A program made the translations under genes and the position numbers. The notes below the pieces were generated by a model, which worked only from the letters and a program-made list of their open reading frames with translations, made no database searches and was not told the DNA's origin. Source: CAXXOK01 sp001604115 (GTDB lineage Bacteria; Bacillota; Clostridia; Christensenellales; Aristaeellaceae). Taken from it: a DNA stretch of 64,000 nucleotides. The stretch spans positions 155,938 to 219,937 of the forward strand of contig JAYFOV010000022.1 of assembly GCA_034928535.1 (NCBI GenBank), written 5' to 3'. Below are positions 1-9,017 of the stretch, piece after piece (within the stretch, counting starts at the first letter, position 1; every line of letters starts with the position of its first letter).

Positions 1-12
1 GATTGCGCAACG

Positions 13-1362
13 TTGGATCGCTCGATTTTTCACTGTGACTGCAACGGCTTTTTTGCTTCAGTCGAATGTTTGGATCATCCGGCGTATTGGGATGTACCCA
101 TGGCGGTGGCTGGCGATCCAAAGGATCGCAGCGGGATTATCCTTGCCAAAAATGAGCTTGCCAAGCAATATGGCGTTATCACTACCGAAACCATATATGC
201 GGCAAAACAAAAATGCCCGCAGCTGGTGCTGGTTCCACCCAGACATTGGCGGTACATGGAAATTTCCAGACAAGTAAATTCGATTTATCTGCAATATACC
301 GATCAGGTTGAGCCCTTTGGTATTGACGAGTCCTTTTTGGATGTGACAGGCTCCCTCTCCTATTTTCGCGCCACGGCGCACGCCCTGGCGGACCGCATCC
401 GGGAACAAGTCAAGCGGGAGGTTGGCATCACCATCTCGGTTGGCGCAAGCTTCAACAAAACATTTGCCAAGCTTGGGTCTGATATGAAAAAACCTGATGC
501 CACCACAGAAATCACACGGGAAAACTTTCAAACGTTAGTCTGGTCGCTGCCGATCCGAGATATGCTTTTCATTGGCAAGGCCAGCGTGCAGATGCTGCAT
601 AAAAACTTCATCAACACCATCGGCGATTTGGCCAGGAAGCCTAAGGCGGATGCTGTGCGTTTGCTTGGCAAAGGTGGCGAAGCGCTATGGAATAATGCCA
701 ACGGGCTGGATCATGATCCCGTCAGGCCCTATGGCGAGCGGGAACCGGTTAAATCCGTTGGCAATGGCATGACTTTCCGTCGCGACCTGCATCATGAGGA
801 TGAAATCCGCCAAGGGGTCATCGCCCTATCCGATGAAGTTGCCGTGCGTCTTCGGGAGCACGGAGTAAAGGCGCGCACGCTGCAAGTAAACATCAAAAAC
901 CCTGCACTCAAGACGATCTCCCGGCAAATGCCGCTCAGCATTCCCACGCATCTGCACAAGGAGTTGGCAGATGCCGCCATGGCTATTATACGGGCCAATT
1001 GGCGCATTCAGCCTAATGGGGAGTGTGCGCCGATCCGTGCGCTTACGATTACCGGGCAAAACCTGGTTAAGGACAGCGACGCCGCCGAGCAAATGAGTCT
1101 TTTTGACCTTGCCGGAGAACGTAAGCCCTCTCTGCAGCATGCAAAGTGGGAAAAGCTCGAAACCGCCGTGCTGCAGCTCAGAGAAAAGCATGGATCCAAT
1201 AGCATCTCCATGGGGTATGTAGACAACGAGGAGTTGGGCATTCGGCAGTTCGGAAAACACGGCGGCCAGCCAAAGGAAGATGCAGATAACAAGCCCCGCA
1301 GTGGCGAATTGCCGCGCGAGCATCACGCTCGCAACCAGTCAAACGACCCGAAACAGTTTTGA
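13..1362 (+). CDS. dinB: DNA polymerase IV (Y-family, DinB-like); start uncertain at window edge
   Basis: Translesion DNA polymerase. The N-terminus (residues 1-20) carries the Y-family palm motif DCNGFFASVE with the metal-binding Asp and the FF steric-gate pair. The second catalytic motif GIDESFLDVTG lies near residue 103. A little-finger domain follows, and a beta-clamp-type motif EQMSLFD sits near residue 360, followed by a charged tail. At about 449 residues it is longer than E. coli DinB (351) but normal for the long Bacillota type. The TTG at 13 fits the family N-terminus, but no ribosome site is visible in the 12 bases upstream and the frame stays open to base 1, so the true start may lie outside the window. 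No lexA-like box can be judged from here. Confidence 0.93.
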   Translation: MDRSIFHCDCNGFFASVECLDHPAYWDVPMAVAGDPKDRSGIILAKNELAKQYGVITTETIYAAKQKCPQLVLVPPRHWRYMEISRQVNSIYLQYTDQVEPFGIDESFLDVTGSLSYFRATAHALADRIREQVKREVGITISVGASFNKTFAKLGSDMKKPDATTEITRENFQTLVWSLPIRDMLFIGKASVQMLHKNFINTIGDLARKPKADAVRLLGKGGEALWNNANGLDHDPVRPYGEREPVKSVGNGMTFRRDLHHEDEIRQGVIALSDEVAVRLREHGVKARTLQVNIKNPALKTISRQMPLSIPTHLHKELADAAMAIIRANWRIQPNGECAPIRALTITGQNLVKDSDAAEQMSLFDLAGERKPSLQHAKWEKLETAVLQLREKHGSNSISMGYVDNEELGIRQFGKHGGQPKEDADNKPRSGELPREHHARNQSNDPKQF

Positions 1363-1459
1363 GCCAACGTCATGCTGCCATTCATACAGCCCATTGCGTC
1401 CATCAGGCAGCCGTTATCCGTCCATTTAGGGTAAGTATTGCAGCAGACCCAAACGATTA

Positions 1460-1497
1460 CAAGGGCAAGCAGGCGATAAACGCTTTGCTTGCCCTTG
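1460..1497. terminator. Inverted repeat downstream of dinB
   Basis: Perfect 11-bp arms (1460-1470 and 1487-1497, CAAGGGCAAGC / GCTTGCCCTTG) enclose an inner GCG/CGC stem. It lies between dinB and the convergent gene ending at 1535, so it is placed to end both transcripts. There is no long T-run on either side, so it is a weak terminator call. Confidence 0.5.
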
Positions 1498-1534
1498 CTT
1501 CTGTGTACGAATGCCTGCTCTGGATCATTGCGCC

Positions 1535-2194
1535 TCAGTTGGAGCGGGCATGCATTGGGGGATCACTGTAATAGACCAGACCGCCTTGCATGACTGTAGA
1601 AAGATACCACAGCCCCAGGTCAAAGCAAATGTGTTTCCCTTCATCGCTGGCGCAGGCGATGAGCTTGCCGTCCTGCTCCTCCGCGCTGACCAGTGTGATC
1701 CAGTGCCAATTTTGCAGCTTCTGTTCACGTCCCCGGGAAAGGTTCAAAAAAGCGATCGGGCAATCTTCTGCTATCCCTTTCTGGACAAAAGCTTTCAACT
1801 CACTTACAGGCGGCCGGTTTCTGCGCAGAGCACTGTATACCGGAAACACATGCGGTGTGAGCGGCAGTGCACGGTGCTTCAAAAATGCATCCATGCCATC
1901 CACAAACATCTCCACACGGTTGATTCCCATATTCCCTGGTGTCACAAACGAATACATTTCTTCCATATGGCTGGCGAACTGGGTACGGCGCATGTCCTCT
2001 CCGCCATACAACGAGCGCAGTGCCGGGCGTGTGTGCGCCAGATATGCTGTCAGGTTTGCGGCACTTGTAGGGCCACAACCATCCAAACGGCTGCGGTGCC
2101 GGGCAAACCACTCTTGATCCCCGCCAAAAAAGCGGGTGTCTGCATTATCTTCCCAAATTTCCAAAGCTTCGGGATGCTGTAACGTGACTGTCAT
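1535..2194 (-). CDS. C39-like (papain-fold) hypothetical protein
   Basis: A 219-residue protein. The frame extends 75 bases further upstream, but the ATG at 2194 has a GCGAGG ribosome site about 7 bases before it, so this start was chosen. The segment DGCGPTSAANLTAYLA near residue 40 resembles the catalytic Cys motif of C39-type papain-fold peptidases (C-G-P-x-S), and NWHWITLVSA near residue 165 could supply the His. No signal peptide or membrane segment is seen, so it is probably cytoplasmic. Family assignment rests on these two motifs only. It may be a peptidase, a transglutaminase-like enzyme or a non-catalytic relative. It is monocistronic and convergent with dinB. Confidence 0.75.
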   Translation of the reverse strand: MTVTLQHPEALEIWEDNADTRFFGGDQEWFARHRSRLDGCGPTSAANLTAYLAHTRPALRSLYGGEDMRRTQFASHMEEMYSFVTPGNMGINRVEMFVDGMDAFLKHRALPLTPHVFPVYSALRRNRPPVSELKAFVQKGIAEDCPIAFLNLSRGREQKLQNWHWITLVSAEEQDGKLIACASDEGKHICFDLGLWYLSTVMQGGLVYYSDPPMHARSN

Positions 2195-2813
2195 TTCACA
2201 ACCTCGCTTTACCAGAGTAGTAGCATGATTATAGCGCACAATCGGCTGCCAAGCAACGAAAAATGCCACTTCGGCAGCATCGCCAAGGCAAGTTTTGCAG
2301 GGCTAGCCTGCAAAATGTACTGTACCACTGTCATCTATGTGTGAAACAGTCCCGGCTGCTCGGCTGCAATGCGGAGCACATCGGCCTGCCCGATTCCCCC
2401 GGCGATGTTTGGCGCCGAATGATATAGCCAGGCGTTTGGCTGCTAAAGCCTGCCAACAGCGTGACCGCTCCGATGCCGTTTCAAATCCATCTGCCACCCA
2501 ACGGACGCCTGCGCAAATAAGCATTGGCGTGTCCCAGGCGCAAAAGGCCCGGTATTCAAAGCACTGTATTCTGTTCAGATCCAGGCAATGTCCGCATCCT
2601 TGTGCTAAAGCGATTGTTTCAGGGAACCGGTCGCTTGAAGGGCCAAAGACTAACAAAGGGTCACCTCTTGCGGGGTAGTAGACAGCCAGCCCCTTCGCGA
2701 TTGCGAAGGGGCTGGTCTCTTCAGGGTGATGCTATGCCTGAAGGGAAGGCGAATATTAACGCATCAGATATGCAACCAACGCGCATCCATCCGCCGCGCA
2801 CCATGGGGAAGGC
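2195..2813. other. 619-base gap without a supportable gene
   Basis: Frames on both strands here are short and rich in Cys/Arg/Trp, lack ribosome sites and match no family I recognise. The only clear element is the terminator hairpin at 2686-2715. The stretch 2300-2650 could be a decayed gene, but nothing identifiable remains. Confidence 0.5.
2686..2715 (-). terminator. Terminator hairpin of the flavoenzyme/LacI operon
   Basis: Perfect 13-bp stem (CCAGCCCCTTCGC at 2686-2698, GCGAAGGGGCTGG at 2703-2715) with a GATT loop. It is about 100 bases past the last gene of the minus-strand operon. No U-tract follows, so termination may need help. Confidence 0.65.
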
Positions 2814-4760
2814 TCAATATACATTGCCGTTTTCACGGTAGGTGCGCCATACATTTTCAAAGAAGTCATCATCCTCTGGGATAGGCCGCGTGTTGCGCCA
2901 GACAAACGTTACGCCACCTGTGGTATAGGTCGCTTCCTGTACCCATTGGCCACGACTGCCATCATCCAGTGTAAAAGAAAACGTATCCGGCAGTTGCGCG
3001 TAAGGCTTGCTGCCCTTGGCATCGGTGTACAGAGCGCTGCCACGGCTCTTGCCACCGCGGGCGACATAATCCGCCATGGCGGATAAATAGGTCGTCTGCG
3101 CCAGCAGCACATCCCGGAAACGCAACGCTATGCGCAGTGACCCCGGTTTGCTGATGCGGATCTTCTGCCAGAAGCCATCCAGCATGGCTCGCGTAACCGC
3201 CAAGCCCTCTTCAATGCCCTGTACGTCCCGGATCGCGCTGCCAATGCGGCTCATACGTGCGGCTGCCTCATCCCAAAGGATTTGCGCATTGTCCTGATCT
3301 CCCAGCAGCCCTTGTGTCATTTCCAAAAAAGCCTGTACATCCGCCAGCACAGCACCGCCAAAAGGTTCTGGTACTGGCGGCGGGGCATCCTTACAGGTCG
3401 CCGCGATCCACTGCGCTGCACGCGTGCTGCCCACCTGTCCTGCATTCAGGGCGCTGCCGCCCGGCCGATACACGCCGTGGCTTGCGCTCACCTCGCCCAC
3501 CGCAAAGAAGCCCGCCACATTGGTCTGCCACCAGCTATCAATGGACAATCCCCCATTGTTGTGCTGCGCGCAAAGGGCGATTTCCAATGGCTGGGTACGC
3601 AGATCGACCCCTTTATCCAGATAGAAATCCACGGCCGGTTGATTCATGTGTGCAAGCCGCTCAATGGGTGTGCCAAAGCAAGCACCGGCATTGGCCAAAT
3701 AAGCATGAGCCTCACTGGAAAGGGATGCAAAGTCAATGGGCTCGCTCTTGGGGTTGCTGCGGTAATCCAAATAGACCCTGCGCCCCTTAGTGCTCTCCAT
3801 GTAGACCAAAACATCGATAATGGAGGATCCATCGGCAATCTTGCGCACATCAAACGGCCATTGGTAGCCTTTGAGGAACAGCTTGGTAAGCATATCCCCG
3901 CGATCGGCGAAGAAATCGAGCAAAAATTCCCGCTCGTCTCCCCCATCCGCATCGGTAGAAAACACCCTGGGCAATACCTGCATATAAGTGCCCGAAACAT
4001 TCCAGCGCGGGCGCAGGGAAGCAAGCCCATACTGCCATTCCGTCAAATTTTTACCCATGACGCCCGCTTCCAATGCCAAGCCGCTGGCGCCGTAGTGCCC
4101 ATTGGGATAGACACTGTTGGCATACATGCCCGCAGGCCCTCCCGTGGCATAGACAACGTTTTGGCAGCAGAACAGCACAAACGCATCCCAGGTGTCACGT
4201 GCTTTTTTCAAATCAAGGCACAGCAGCCCGTGAACGCGCTTGCCATCCCCCAGCACCTTGACCACCTGCATGGCGTCAAACACCTTGATGCCTTTGGCTT
4301 CCACCGCTGCCTGCAGGCACTCTGTCATTTTCTTGGAAGTATAGGGGCCTACGCTGGTTGCGCGCCTGCGTGGATCATGATCCGTTTTGTAGCCGATGTA
4401 CTCCCCATAACGGTTTCGGGGAAACGGAACGCCCAGCTCCACCAGTTTGAGAAAGCTTTGCGCCGAGAGCGCCGCCTCGCACAACGCGTGGTCACCATCC
4501 ACACATTGCCCGGCATAAAGCGTTTGTGCCATCTCGCGCACGCTGTCCGCATCGCCGCCGGAAAGGGTGAGCTTATAATAGGTCTGCTTATCGCTGCCGG
4601 TGTTGCGGGAAGTACCGGCCAGCACATACTCCGTGACCATTGCGATATCACGGTGTCCATTGGCAAAGAGCCGGTCGGCCGCATTATAGCCCGCTGCACC
4701 CGTACCCACGACCACCGTTGCCAGCGAGTAGACGGGCAGCGTGAATGCCCCAAGCGTCAT
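2814..4760 (-). CDS. FAD-dependent oxidoreductase, fumarate reductase/SdhA family
   Basis: A 648-residue soluble flavoprotein. It has an N-terminal Rossmann motif VVGTGAAGYNAADRL (about residues 18-32), the HNNGGLSID segment that in this family positions substrate, and a C-terminal FAD-closing GE(V)SASHGVYRPGGSALNAGQ region. It resembles L-aspartate oxidase/FrdA flavosubunits but has no Tat or Sec signal and no FrdB/C partner, so it is probably a cytosolic oxidase or enoate reductase. The ATG at 4760 follows AAGGAG by 6 bases; a GTG 24 bases upstream is the alternative. It is the last gene of the LacI-linked operon, 27 bases after the SDR, and ends before the hairpin at 2686-2715. The substrate is unknown. 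Context suggests a keto- or unsaturated sugar-acid intermediate. Confidence 0.9.
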   Translation of the reverse strand: MTLGAFTLPVYSLATVVVGTGAAGYNAADRLFANGHRDIAMVTEYVLAGTSRNTGSDKQTYYKLTLSGGDADSVREMAQTLYAGQCVDGDHALCEAALSAQSFLKLVELGVPFPRNRYGEYIGYKTDHDPRRRATSVGPYTSKKMTECLQAAVEAKGIKVFDAMQVVKVLGDGKRVHGLLCLDLKKARDTWDAFVLFCCQNVVYATGGPAGMYANSVYPNGHYGASGLALEAGVMGKNLTEWQYGLASLRPRWNVSGTYMQVLPRVFSTDADGGDEREFLLDFFADRGDMLTKLFLKGYQWPFDVRKIADGSSIIDVLVYMESTKGRRVYLDYRSNPKSEPIDFASLSSEAHAYLANAGACFGTPIERLAHMNQPAVDFYLDKGVDLRTQPLEIALCAQHNNGGLSIDSWWQTNVAGFFAVGEVSASHGVYRPGGSALNAGQVGSTRAAQWIAATCKDAPPPVPEPFGGAVLADVQAFLEMTQGLLGDQDNAQILWDEAAARMSRIGSAIRDVQGIEEGLAVTRAMLDGFWQKIRISKPGSLRIALRFRDVLLAQTTYLSAMADYVARGGKSRGSALYTDAKGSKPYAQLPDTFSFTLDDGSRGQWVQEATYTTGGVTFVWRNTRPIPEDDDFFENVWRTYRENGNVY

Positions 4761-4787
4761 GCTGCTCTCCTTCATCGCCCTCACCCC

Positions 4788-5558
4788 TTACAGCCTTTTG
4801 ATGTGAAAACCACCGTCCACATCGATGAAGCTCCCGGTCGTATACAGGAATTGATCGCTAGCCAGCGTGGCCACCGCATTGGCTACATCCTCCGGGGTGC
4901 CCCAACGCGCAATGGGGAATGTGCCCGCCTGAATCAGCGCATTATATTTTTCCTTCACGCCGCTGGTCATGTCCGTGGCAATCACACCCGGCCTCACTTC
5001 ATTGACCGTGATGCCTTCCGCTGCCAACCGATCGGCAAACAGGGTGGTCAGCATGGACATGCCAGCCTTGGACACACAATATTCGCCACGGTTGGTGGAG
5101 GATACCGCTGCCGAGCAGGAGCTCACATTCACGATAGCGCCGCGTCTGCCGCATTCCGGTTGCTGCGTAATCATCTGCCGCGCCACCAGCTGCGTTAAAA
5201 ACATGGTTCCCTTGGCATTAACGCCCAGTACAAAATCCCAGCTATCTTCCGTCATATCCAGCAAATCGTTGCGTACTTTGGGGCCGACGCCGGCATTGTT
5301 CACCAGCACGTGAATCGCGCCAAAGGTCTGCACGGTTTCCTGTACCAGGCGGACACGATCCTCTGAGCAGCCGATATTCCCTTGCACATAGTGCACCGTT
5401 GCACCCAAGGCTTCGATTTCCTCGAGGTTTTTCCGGTGCGCCTCTCTATCCTGCGTTGCAAGGACGGCAATATTATACCCATCCTTAGCCAAACGCTTGG
5501 CTATGGCCAGACCGATGCCACGGCTGCCACCCGTGACGATTGCTGCCTTCTTCACCAA
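4788..5558 (-). CDS. Short-chain dehydrogenase/reductase (SDR)
   Basis: A 256-residue classical SDR. It has TGGSRGIG cofactor loop (about residues 9-16), NNAG (about 88-91), a Ser in NVSSCSA and the YCVSK catalytic Tyr/Lys pair near residue 163, with a PGVIATDM segment after it. The enzyme interconverts a hydroxyl and a ketone with NAD(P)H. The start is TTG at 5558 or GTG at 5555; both lie within reach of AGGAGG. It is 13 bases downstream of the Zn-dehydrogenase gene and 27 bases before the flavoprotein, clearly in the same operon. The family is often annotated FabG-like, but no fatty-acid genes are near, so a catabolic role on the imported substrate is more likely. Confidence 0.92.
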   Translation of the reverse strand: MVKKAAIVTGGSRGIGLAIAKRLAKDGYNIAVLATQDREAHRKNLEEIEALGATVHYVQGNIGCSEDRVRLVQETVQTFGAIHVLVNNAGVGPKVRNDLLDMTEDSWDFVLGVNAKGTMFLTQLVARQMITQQPECGRRGAIVNVSSCSAAVSSTNRGEYCVSKAGMSMLTTLFADRLAAEGITVNEVRPGVIATDMTSGVKEKYNALIQAGTFPIARWGTPEDVANAVATLASDQFLYTTGSFIDVDGGFHIKRL

Positions 5559-5571
5559 AAAATCCTCCTCG

Positions 5572-6603
5572 TTATGGCTTTACAACCACTTTTACGGTAT
5601 TTTGCGTTCGGTCGGAAGCCGTTTCCAACGCCAGCTGCAAATCATCCAGCGCAAAGGTATGCGTTACCAACTGCTCCAAGCCGATTTCCGTAGCCATCTG
5701 CAGCGCAATGGGAAAATCCCAGCAATACCCTTGTGAGCCTTGGATGCGTATTTCATTGTTCACGATGCGCATTACCGGAATGGTGATCTCTTTTTGCTCA
5801 AAGATGCCTACAACCGTTGCCAGACCCTTTTTTCGGATCAGTGACATTGCCGCCACAAAGGTTTCCTCGCGACCCACGCATTCAAAGGCTTTGTCCACGC
5901 CCTTGCCATGCGTCAAAGCACGCACGACCGTTTCCAAATCTTCCTCCCGGCCGTTGACGGTGCGGGTTGCGCCCAGTTTCGCGGCCATCTCAAGTCTGAA
6001 AGCCGCATGATCCGTCACGATCACCTGTGCCGCGCCGCTTCGTTTGCACAGCGCAGCCACCAGAAGCCCAATTGCGCCCGCGCCGATCACCAGCACCGTT
6101 TCCCCCATGCGCACATCCGCGCGGCGCACAGCATGCACCGCCACCGCCAAAGGTTCTACCAGCGCGCCGGCTTCATAGCTGAGCTGCTCCGGCAAAGGAA
6201 ATACACTGGCCGCCTTCACGGTGATATAGTCCGCCATGGCGCCATCCCCTCGGCGGTAGATAAACGAAAGTTGGTCACAGCTGCCATATTCACCATGGCG
6301 GCAGGCATCACATACACCGCAAGCCTCGCAGGGTTCCGCGGTTACGCGCTGGCCAATGGCCAGGCCGGTTACATCCTTGCCCATAGCCGTTATGTCTCCG
6401 GCAAATTCATGCCCCACTGTCGCCGGCAACGGCACGCTGGGGTGTTTGGCTTTGAAAATGTGCAAATCACTTCCGCACAGGGCACTGGCCTTGATGCGGA
6501 TGACCACTTCGTCCGCCTTGGGGGCAGGCACGTCGCGGGTCAAAAAATCTGTCGTTGCCTCGGCTACCACACGGCCGACGCGGCTGGTCAGTTTTTCATT
6601 CAT
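5572..6603 (-). CDS. Zinc-dependent alcohol dehydrogenase (MDR family, sorbitol/threonine dehydrogenase-like)
   Basis: A 343-residue medium-chain dehydrogenase. Catalytic zinc site: ALCGSD and GHEFAG. Structural zinc site: CEACGVCDACRHGEYGSC, a four-Cys lobe. NAD binding: VLVIGAGAIGLL near residue 170. The ATG at 6603 shares the four bases ATGA with the stop of the preceding OYE gene, a sign of translational coupling. It likely oxidises a secondary alcohol of a polyol or sugar acid, or reduces the matching ketone. Co-occurrence with an SDR means two redox steps on hydroxyl/keto groups in one pathway. The exact substrate cannot be read from sequence. Confidence 0.92.
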   Translation of the reverse strand: MNEKLTSRVGRVVAEATTDFLTRDVPAPKADEVVIRIKASALCGSDLHIFKAKHPSVPLPATVGHEFAGDITAMGKDVTGLAIGQRVTAEPCEACGVCDACRHGEYGSCDQLSFIYRRGDGAMADYITVKAASVFPLPEQLSYEAGALVEPLAVAVHAVRRADVRMGETVLVIGAGAIGLLVAALCKRSGAAQVIVTDHAAFRLEMAAKLGATRTVNGREEDLETVVRALTHGKGVDKAFECVGREETFVAAMSLIRKKGLATVVGIFEQKEITIPVMRIVNNEIRIQGSQGYCWDFPIALQMATEIGLEQLVTHTFALDDLQLALETASDRTQNTVKVVVKP

Positions 6604-7970
6604 GCATGCTCCCTCGCTTCGGCTTCCTCCCGGTATTGCTTGTACAGCGGGGCATAAACCTTTGCATCGCGCACAACGCAGCCGGTACGGCCGTGGTCGC
6701 GCATGATCTGTGTGCATTTGGAGCATGCGGTGCAGCACTTCTTGGGATCCATCGTGCCGGTCATGACCACATCGCGCGGCGCATCAGGGTAAGCGAAGCT
6801 GGAACGCCCCAACCCGACAAAGCTGCAGCTGCCGCTGGTCAGGTTCGCCGCGCCCGCATAAGGCAGGTATTGCCGGAGCCACGTATACCCATTGCCCACG
6901 ACTGGCACATCTTTGACTTCGTTTTGGATCAAACGTGTAAAGGAGAACAGGCGCGCCACGCTCTCCAGCGGGTGCTCATCCGGCACGGGGATGCCGGAGC
7001 TGCTCGTGTCAAAGGGACGCGTGACCTGCGGATAGATAAAGTAAGGATTGCCAGCGGAATTGCTGAGCAGGTTCACACCCAGGTCGCGCATCATGCGCAC
7101 CAACGCCATCGGCTCGGTAGGGTCAAATTTCCAAAAATCTTCTTTATCCTCACCAAAACCATAAGGATAGGGATGTGCATCAAACACATTGAAGCGGCTG
7201 GCAATAATGAAATCCTCGCCCACCTCTGCACGCACAGCCTGAATGGTTTCCCGCAAAAAGCGGGAGCGGTTTTCAAAGCTGCCGCCATACTTGCCTTCAC
7301 GGGTATGGCTGGCCAGCAGCTCGCTGAGCAAATAACGGTGGCAGCTCTTCAGGTCTACCCCGTCAAAGCCTGCCTCCTTGGCCATTTTGGCGGATTGCAC
7401 ATACTTGCCGATCAAATCATCCAAATAGGCATCGGTCACGACCGGCGCATCCGGCGCCAAGCCGGAACGTGCATCCAAAATGGGGTCATGCTGCGGCACG
7501 ATGGGGCTGGGCTTGTGTCCGTGCGGGCGGGAATAGCGGCCGGAATGGGTCAGTTGCAGCACATTCACCGGACGGTGCGCCGCACCGTTCATCTTGGCGG
7601 CTTCGGCATTGGCCTTTTGTACCAGCGCAGCAAACTGACCCAGGTTGTCCCTGGTCATCATCATTTGCAGCTCGTTGGCGCGGCCTTCCTCCACCACAGC
7701 ACAGGCTTCCCACCAGAGCAAACCGGCGCCGCCGCCCGCAAAACGCATATAGCGGCGCTCCACCAGCTCGCTGGGTGAACCATCCAGGTTGGAGTCGCAG
7801 CCCTCCATAGGCAAAACGGCCATAGCGTTGGGCGCGGTATAGCTGCCCACTTTTACCGGTTGCAGCAGCGGCGCGATATCTTCTGACAAGGTAATATCCA
7901 CACCAAGTTCATCGATCTTCACGCACAGTTCCTTCAAAGAGTTATAATGAAATTTCTCATGGGATGCCAT
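6600..7970 (-). CDS. NADH:flavin oxidoreductase, Old Yellow Enzyme family with C-terminal Cys cluster
   Basis: A 456-residue FMN TIM-barrel protein. It has the OYE features VLPMEGCDSN near the N-terminus, LTHSGRYSRP, the GFDGVDLKSCHRYLLSELL active-site strand (HxxH-type replaced by CHRY) and the phosphate-binding SCSFVGLGR. The tail has CCTACSKCTQI followed by GC, a CxxCxxC...C pattern as in [4Fe-4S] 2,4-dienoyl-CoA reductase relatives, but it stops before their NAD-binding half. ATG 7970 sits 6 bases after GGAGGG. Such enzymes reduce activated C=C bonds, usually of enones. In this operon that fits reduction of a dehydration product. Electron delivery would need a separate reductase. Confidence 0.9.
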   Translation of the reverse strand: MASHEKFHYNSLKELCVKIDELGVDITLSEDIAPLLQPVKVGSYTAPNAMAVLPMEGCDSNLDGSPSELVERRYMRFAGGGAGLLWWEACAVVEEGRANELQMMMTRDNLGQFAALVQKANAEAAKMNGAAHRPVNVLQLTHSGRYSRPHGHKPSPIVPQHDPILDARSGLAPDAPVVTDAYLDDLIGKYVQSAKMAKEAGFDGVDLKSCHRYLLSELLASHTREGKYGGSFENRSRFLRETIQAVRAEVGEDFIIASRFNVFDAHPYPYGFGEDKEDFWKFDPTEPMALVRMMRDLGVNLLSNSAGNPYFIYPQVTRPFDTSSSGIPVPDEHPLESVARLFSFTRLIQNEVKDVPVVGNGYTWLRQYLPYAGAANLTSGSCSFVGLGRSSFAYPDAPRDVVMTGTMDPKKCCTACSKCTQIMRDHGRTGCVVRDAKVYAPLYKQYREEAEAREHA

Positions 7971-7989
7971 CTGGAACCCTCCCATTATT

Positions 7990-8994
7990 TTATCTTGTCG
8001 ATTTTCGTATGATCAGATCCGTTTTCAGAATATCCACCTGTGGCTCTGCGAGCTTGCCTGTTTTCTCCTTGTGCTGGATCTGCCGGATGAGTTTGTTGGC
8101 GGCCAGCGCGCCGATCTCATACAGCGGCTGTGCCACGGTGGAAAGCGGCGGCTCGATCTGCGCGCTGGTTTCCACATTATCAATACCCATGACGGACACA
8201 TCCCCCGGGATGGAAAGCCCGGCGTCATGCAAAGCACGCATCACCACAAACGCTTTGGGGTCGCTGCTGGCCAGCACCGCATCAATCGCTGTACCGCGCT
8301 TGATCAGGTTACGCATCAGGTAATAGAAGCTGCCTGTTCCGTTGGTTTCGTGTATCACCAGTTCCTCATCGTAGGGGATGCCCGATGTTTCCAACGCGCG
8401 CAGGTATCCCTTGTAACGGTCCATATACAAAGGAATCTCTTCGCGCCCCATGGCAAAGGCAATGCGCCTGTGCCCGGCACGGATCAGGTATAGCGTCGCG
8501 TCAAACGCCGCGCCCTCGTTGTCAATGCCTACCGCATCAATCGTATCATCATAGATACGGCTGGTGAGCACTACGGGAAAGCCCTCCTGCCACAGCTTAC
8601 GAATGTGATCGCTGCCCGGCAGCATGCTAGCCACAATGAAACCATCAATAAACCGTGTGCGAAGGCGCGTGATATAACGCTTCTCTTCCTCCACATCCTC
8701 ATCGGTGTTGCATAGGATCACTGTATAGCCCGCCTTGCGCGCGGTATCCTCTACCCCGCGCGCAATGGTGGGGAAAATCAGGTTCTGGATGCTTGGCACC
8801 ATCAGCGCGATCGTTTTGCTGTGCCCAAGTTTTAAGCTTTTGGCCAGCTCATTGGGTCGGTAATCCAGCAAACGCACGGCATCCATCACGCGGATGCGCG
8901 TGTTTTCATTGACCACGGGCTTGTTGGAAAGCACCCGTGACACCGTGCTGGGCGATACGCCCGCGTGTTCGGCTACATCCTTCAAACTCACCAT
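7990..8994 (-). CDS. LacI-family transcriptional regulator
   Basis: A 334-residue protein with a canonical N-terminal HTH (SLKDVAEHAGVSPSTVSRVL) plus hinge helix, then a periplasmic-binding-like effector domain of about 270 residues. A GGGGG ribosome site lies 8 bases before ATG 8994. It is embedded in the catabolic operon between the dehydratase and the OYE gene. Five sites matching TGCAATCGATTGCA, a LacI-type palindrome with central CG, occur at 15309, 15476, 16702, 17792 and 18279, all in this gene block, so it is the obvious candidate to bind them. It is probably a repressor released by the pathway substrate. Being inside the operon it would also control its own level. Confidence 0.93.
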   Translation of the reverse strand: MVSLKDVAEHAGVSPSTVSRVLSNKPVVNENTRIRVMDAVRLLDYRPNELAKSLKLGHSKTIALMVPSIQNLIFPTIARGVEDTARKAGYTVILCNTDEDVEEEKRYITRLRTRFIDGFIVASMLPGSDHIRKLWQEGFPVVLTSRIYDDTIDAVGIDNEGAAFDATLYLIRAGHRRIAFAMGREEIPLYMDRYKGYLRALETSGIPYDEELVIHETNGTGSFYYLMRNLIKRGTAIDAVLASSDPKAFVVMRALHDAGLSIPGDVSVMGIDNVETSAQIEPPLSTVAQPLYEIGALAANKLIRQIQHKEKTGKLAEPQVDILKTDLIIRKSTR

Positions 8995-9017
8995 GTTACC
9001 GACCCCCTCTGTTTACA

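Noticed and set aside
2303..2656. Minus-strand frame of 117 codons in the 2.2-2.8 kb gap
   Set aside because: Cys/Trp/His-rich composition, no ribosome site and no recognisable motif.
3282..5198. Long plus-strand open frame of over 600 codons antisense to the flavoprotein and SDR genes
   Set aside because: It is a high-GC shadow frame: no ribosome site, Cys/His/Arg-rich low-likelihood composition, and the opposite strand has clear family motifs.
2814..8994. Resemblance of the OYE + SDR + flavoprotein genes to bile-acid (bai) operons
   Set aside because: No CoA ligase, CoA transferase, BaiE-like dehydratase or bile-acid transporter is present; the surrounding genes are of sugar-acid type.
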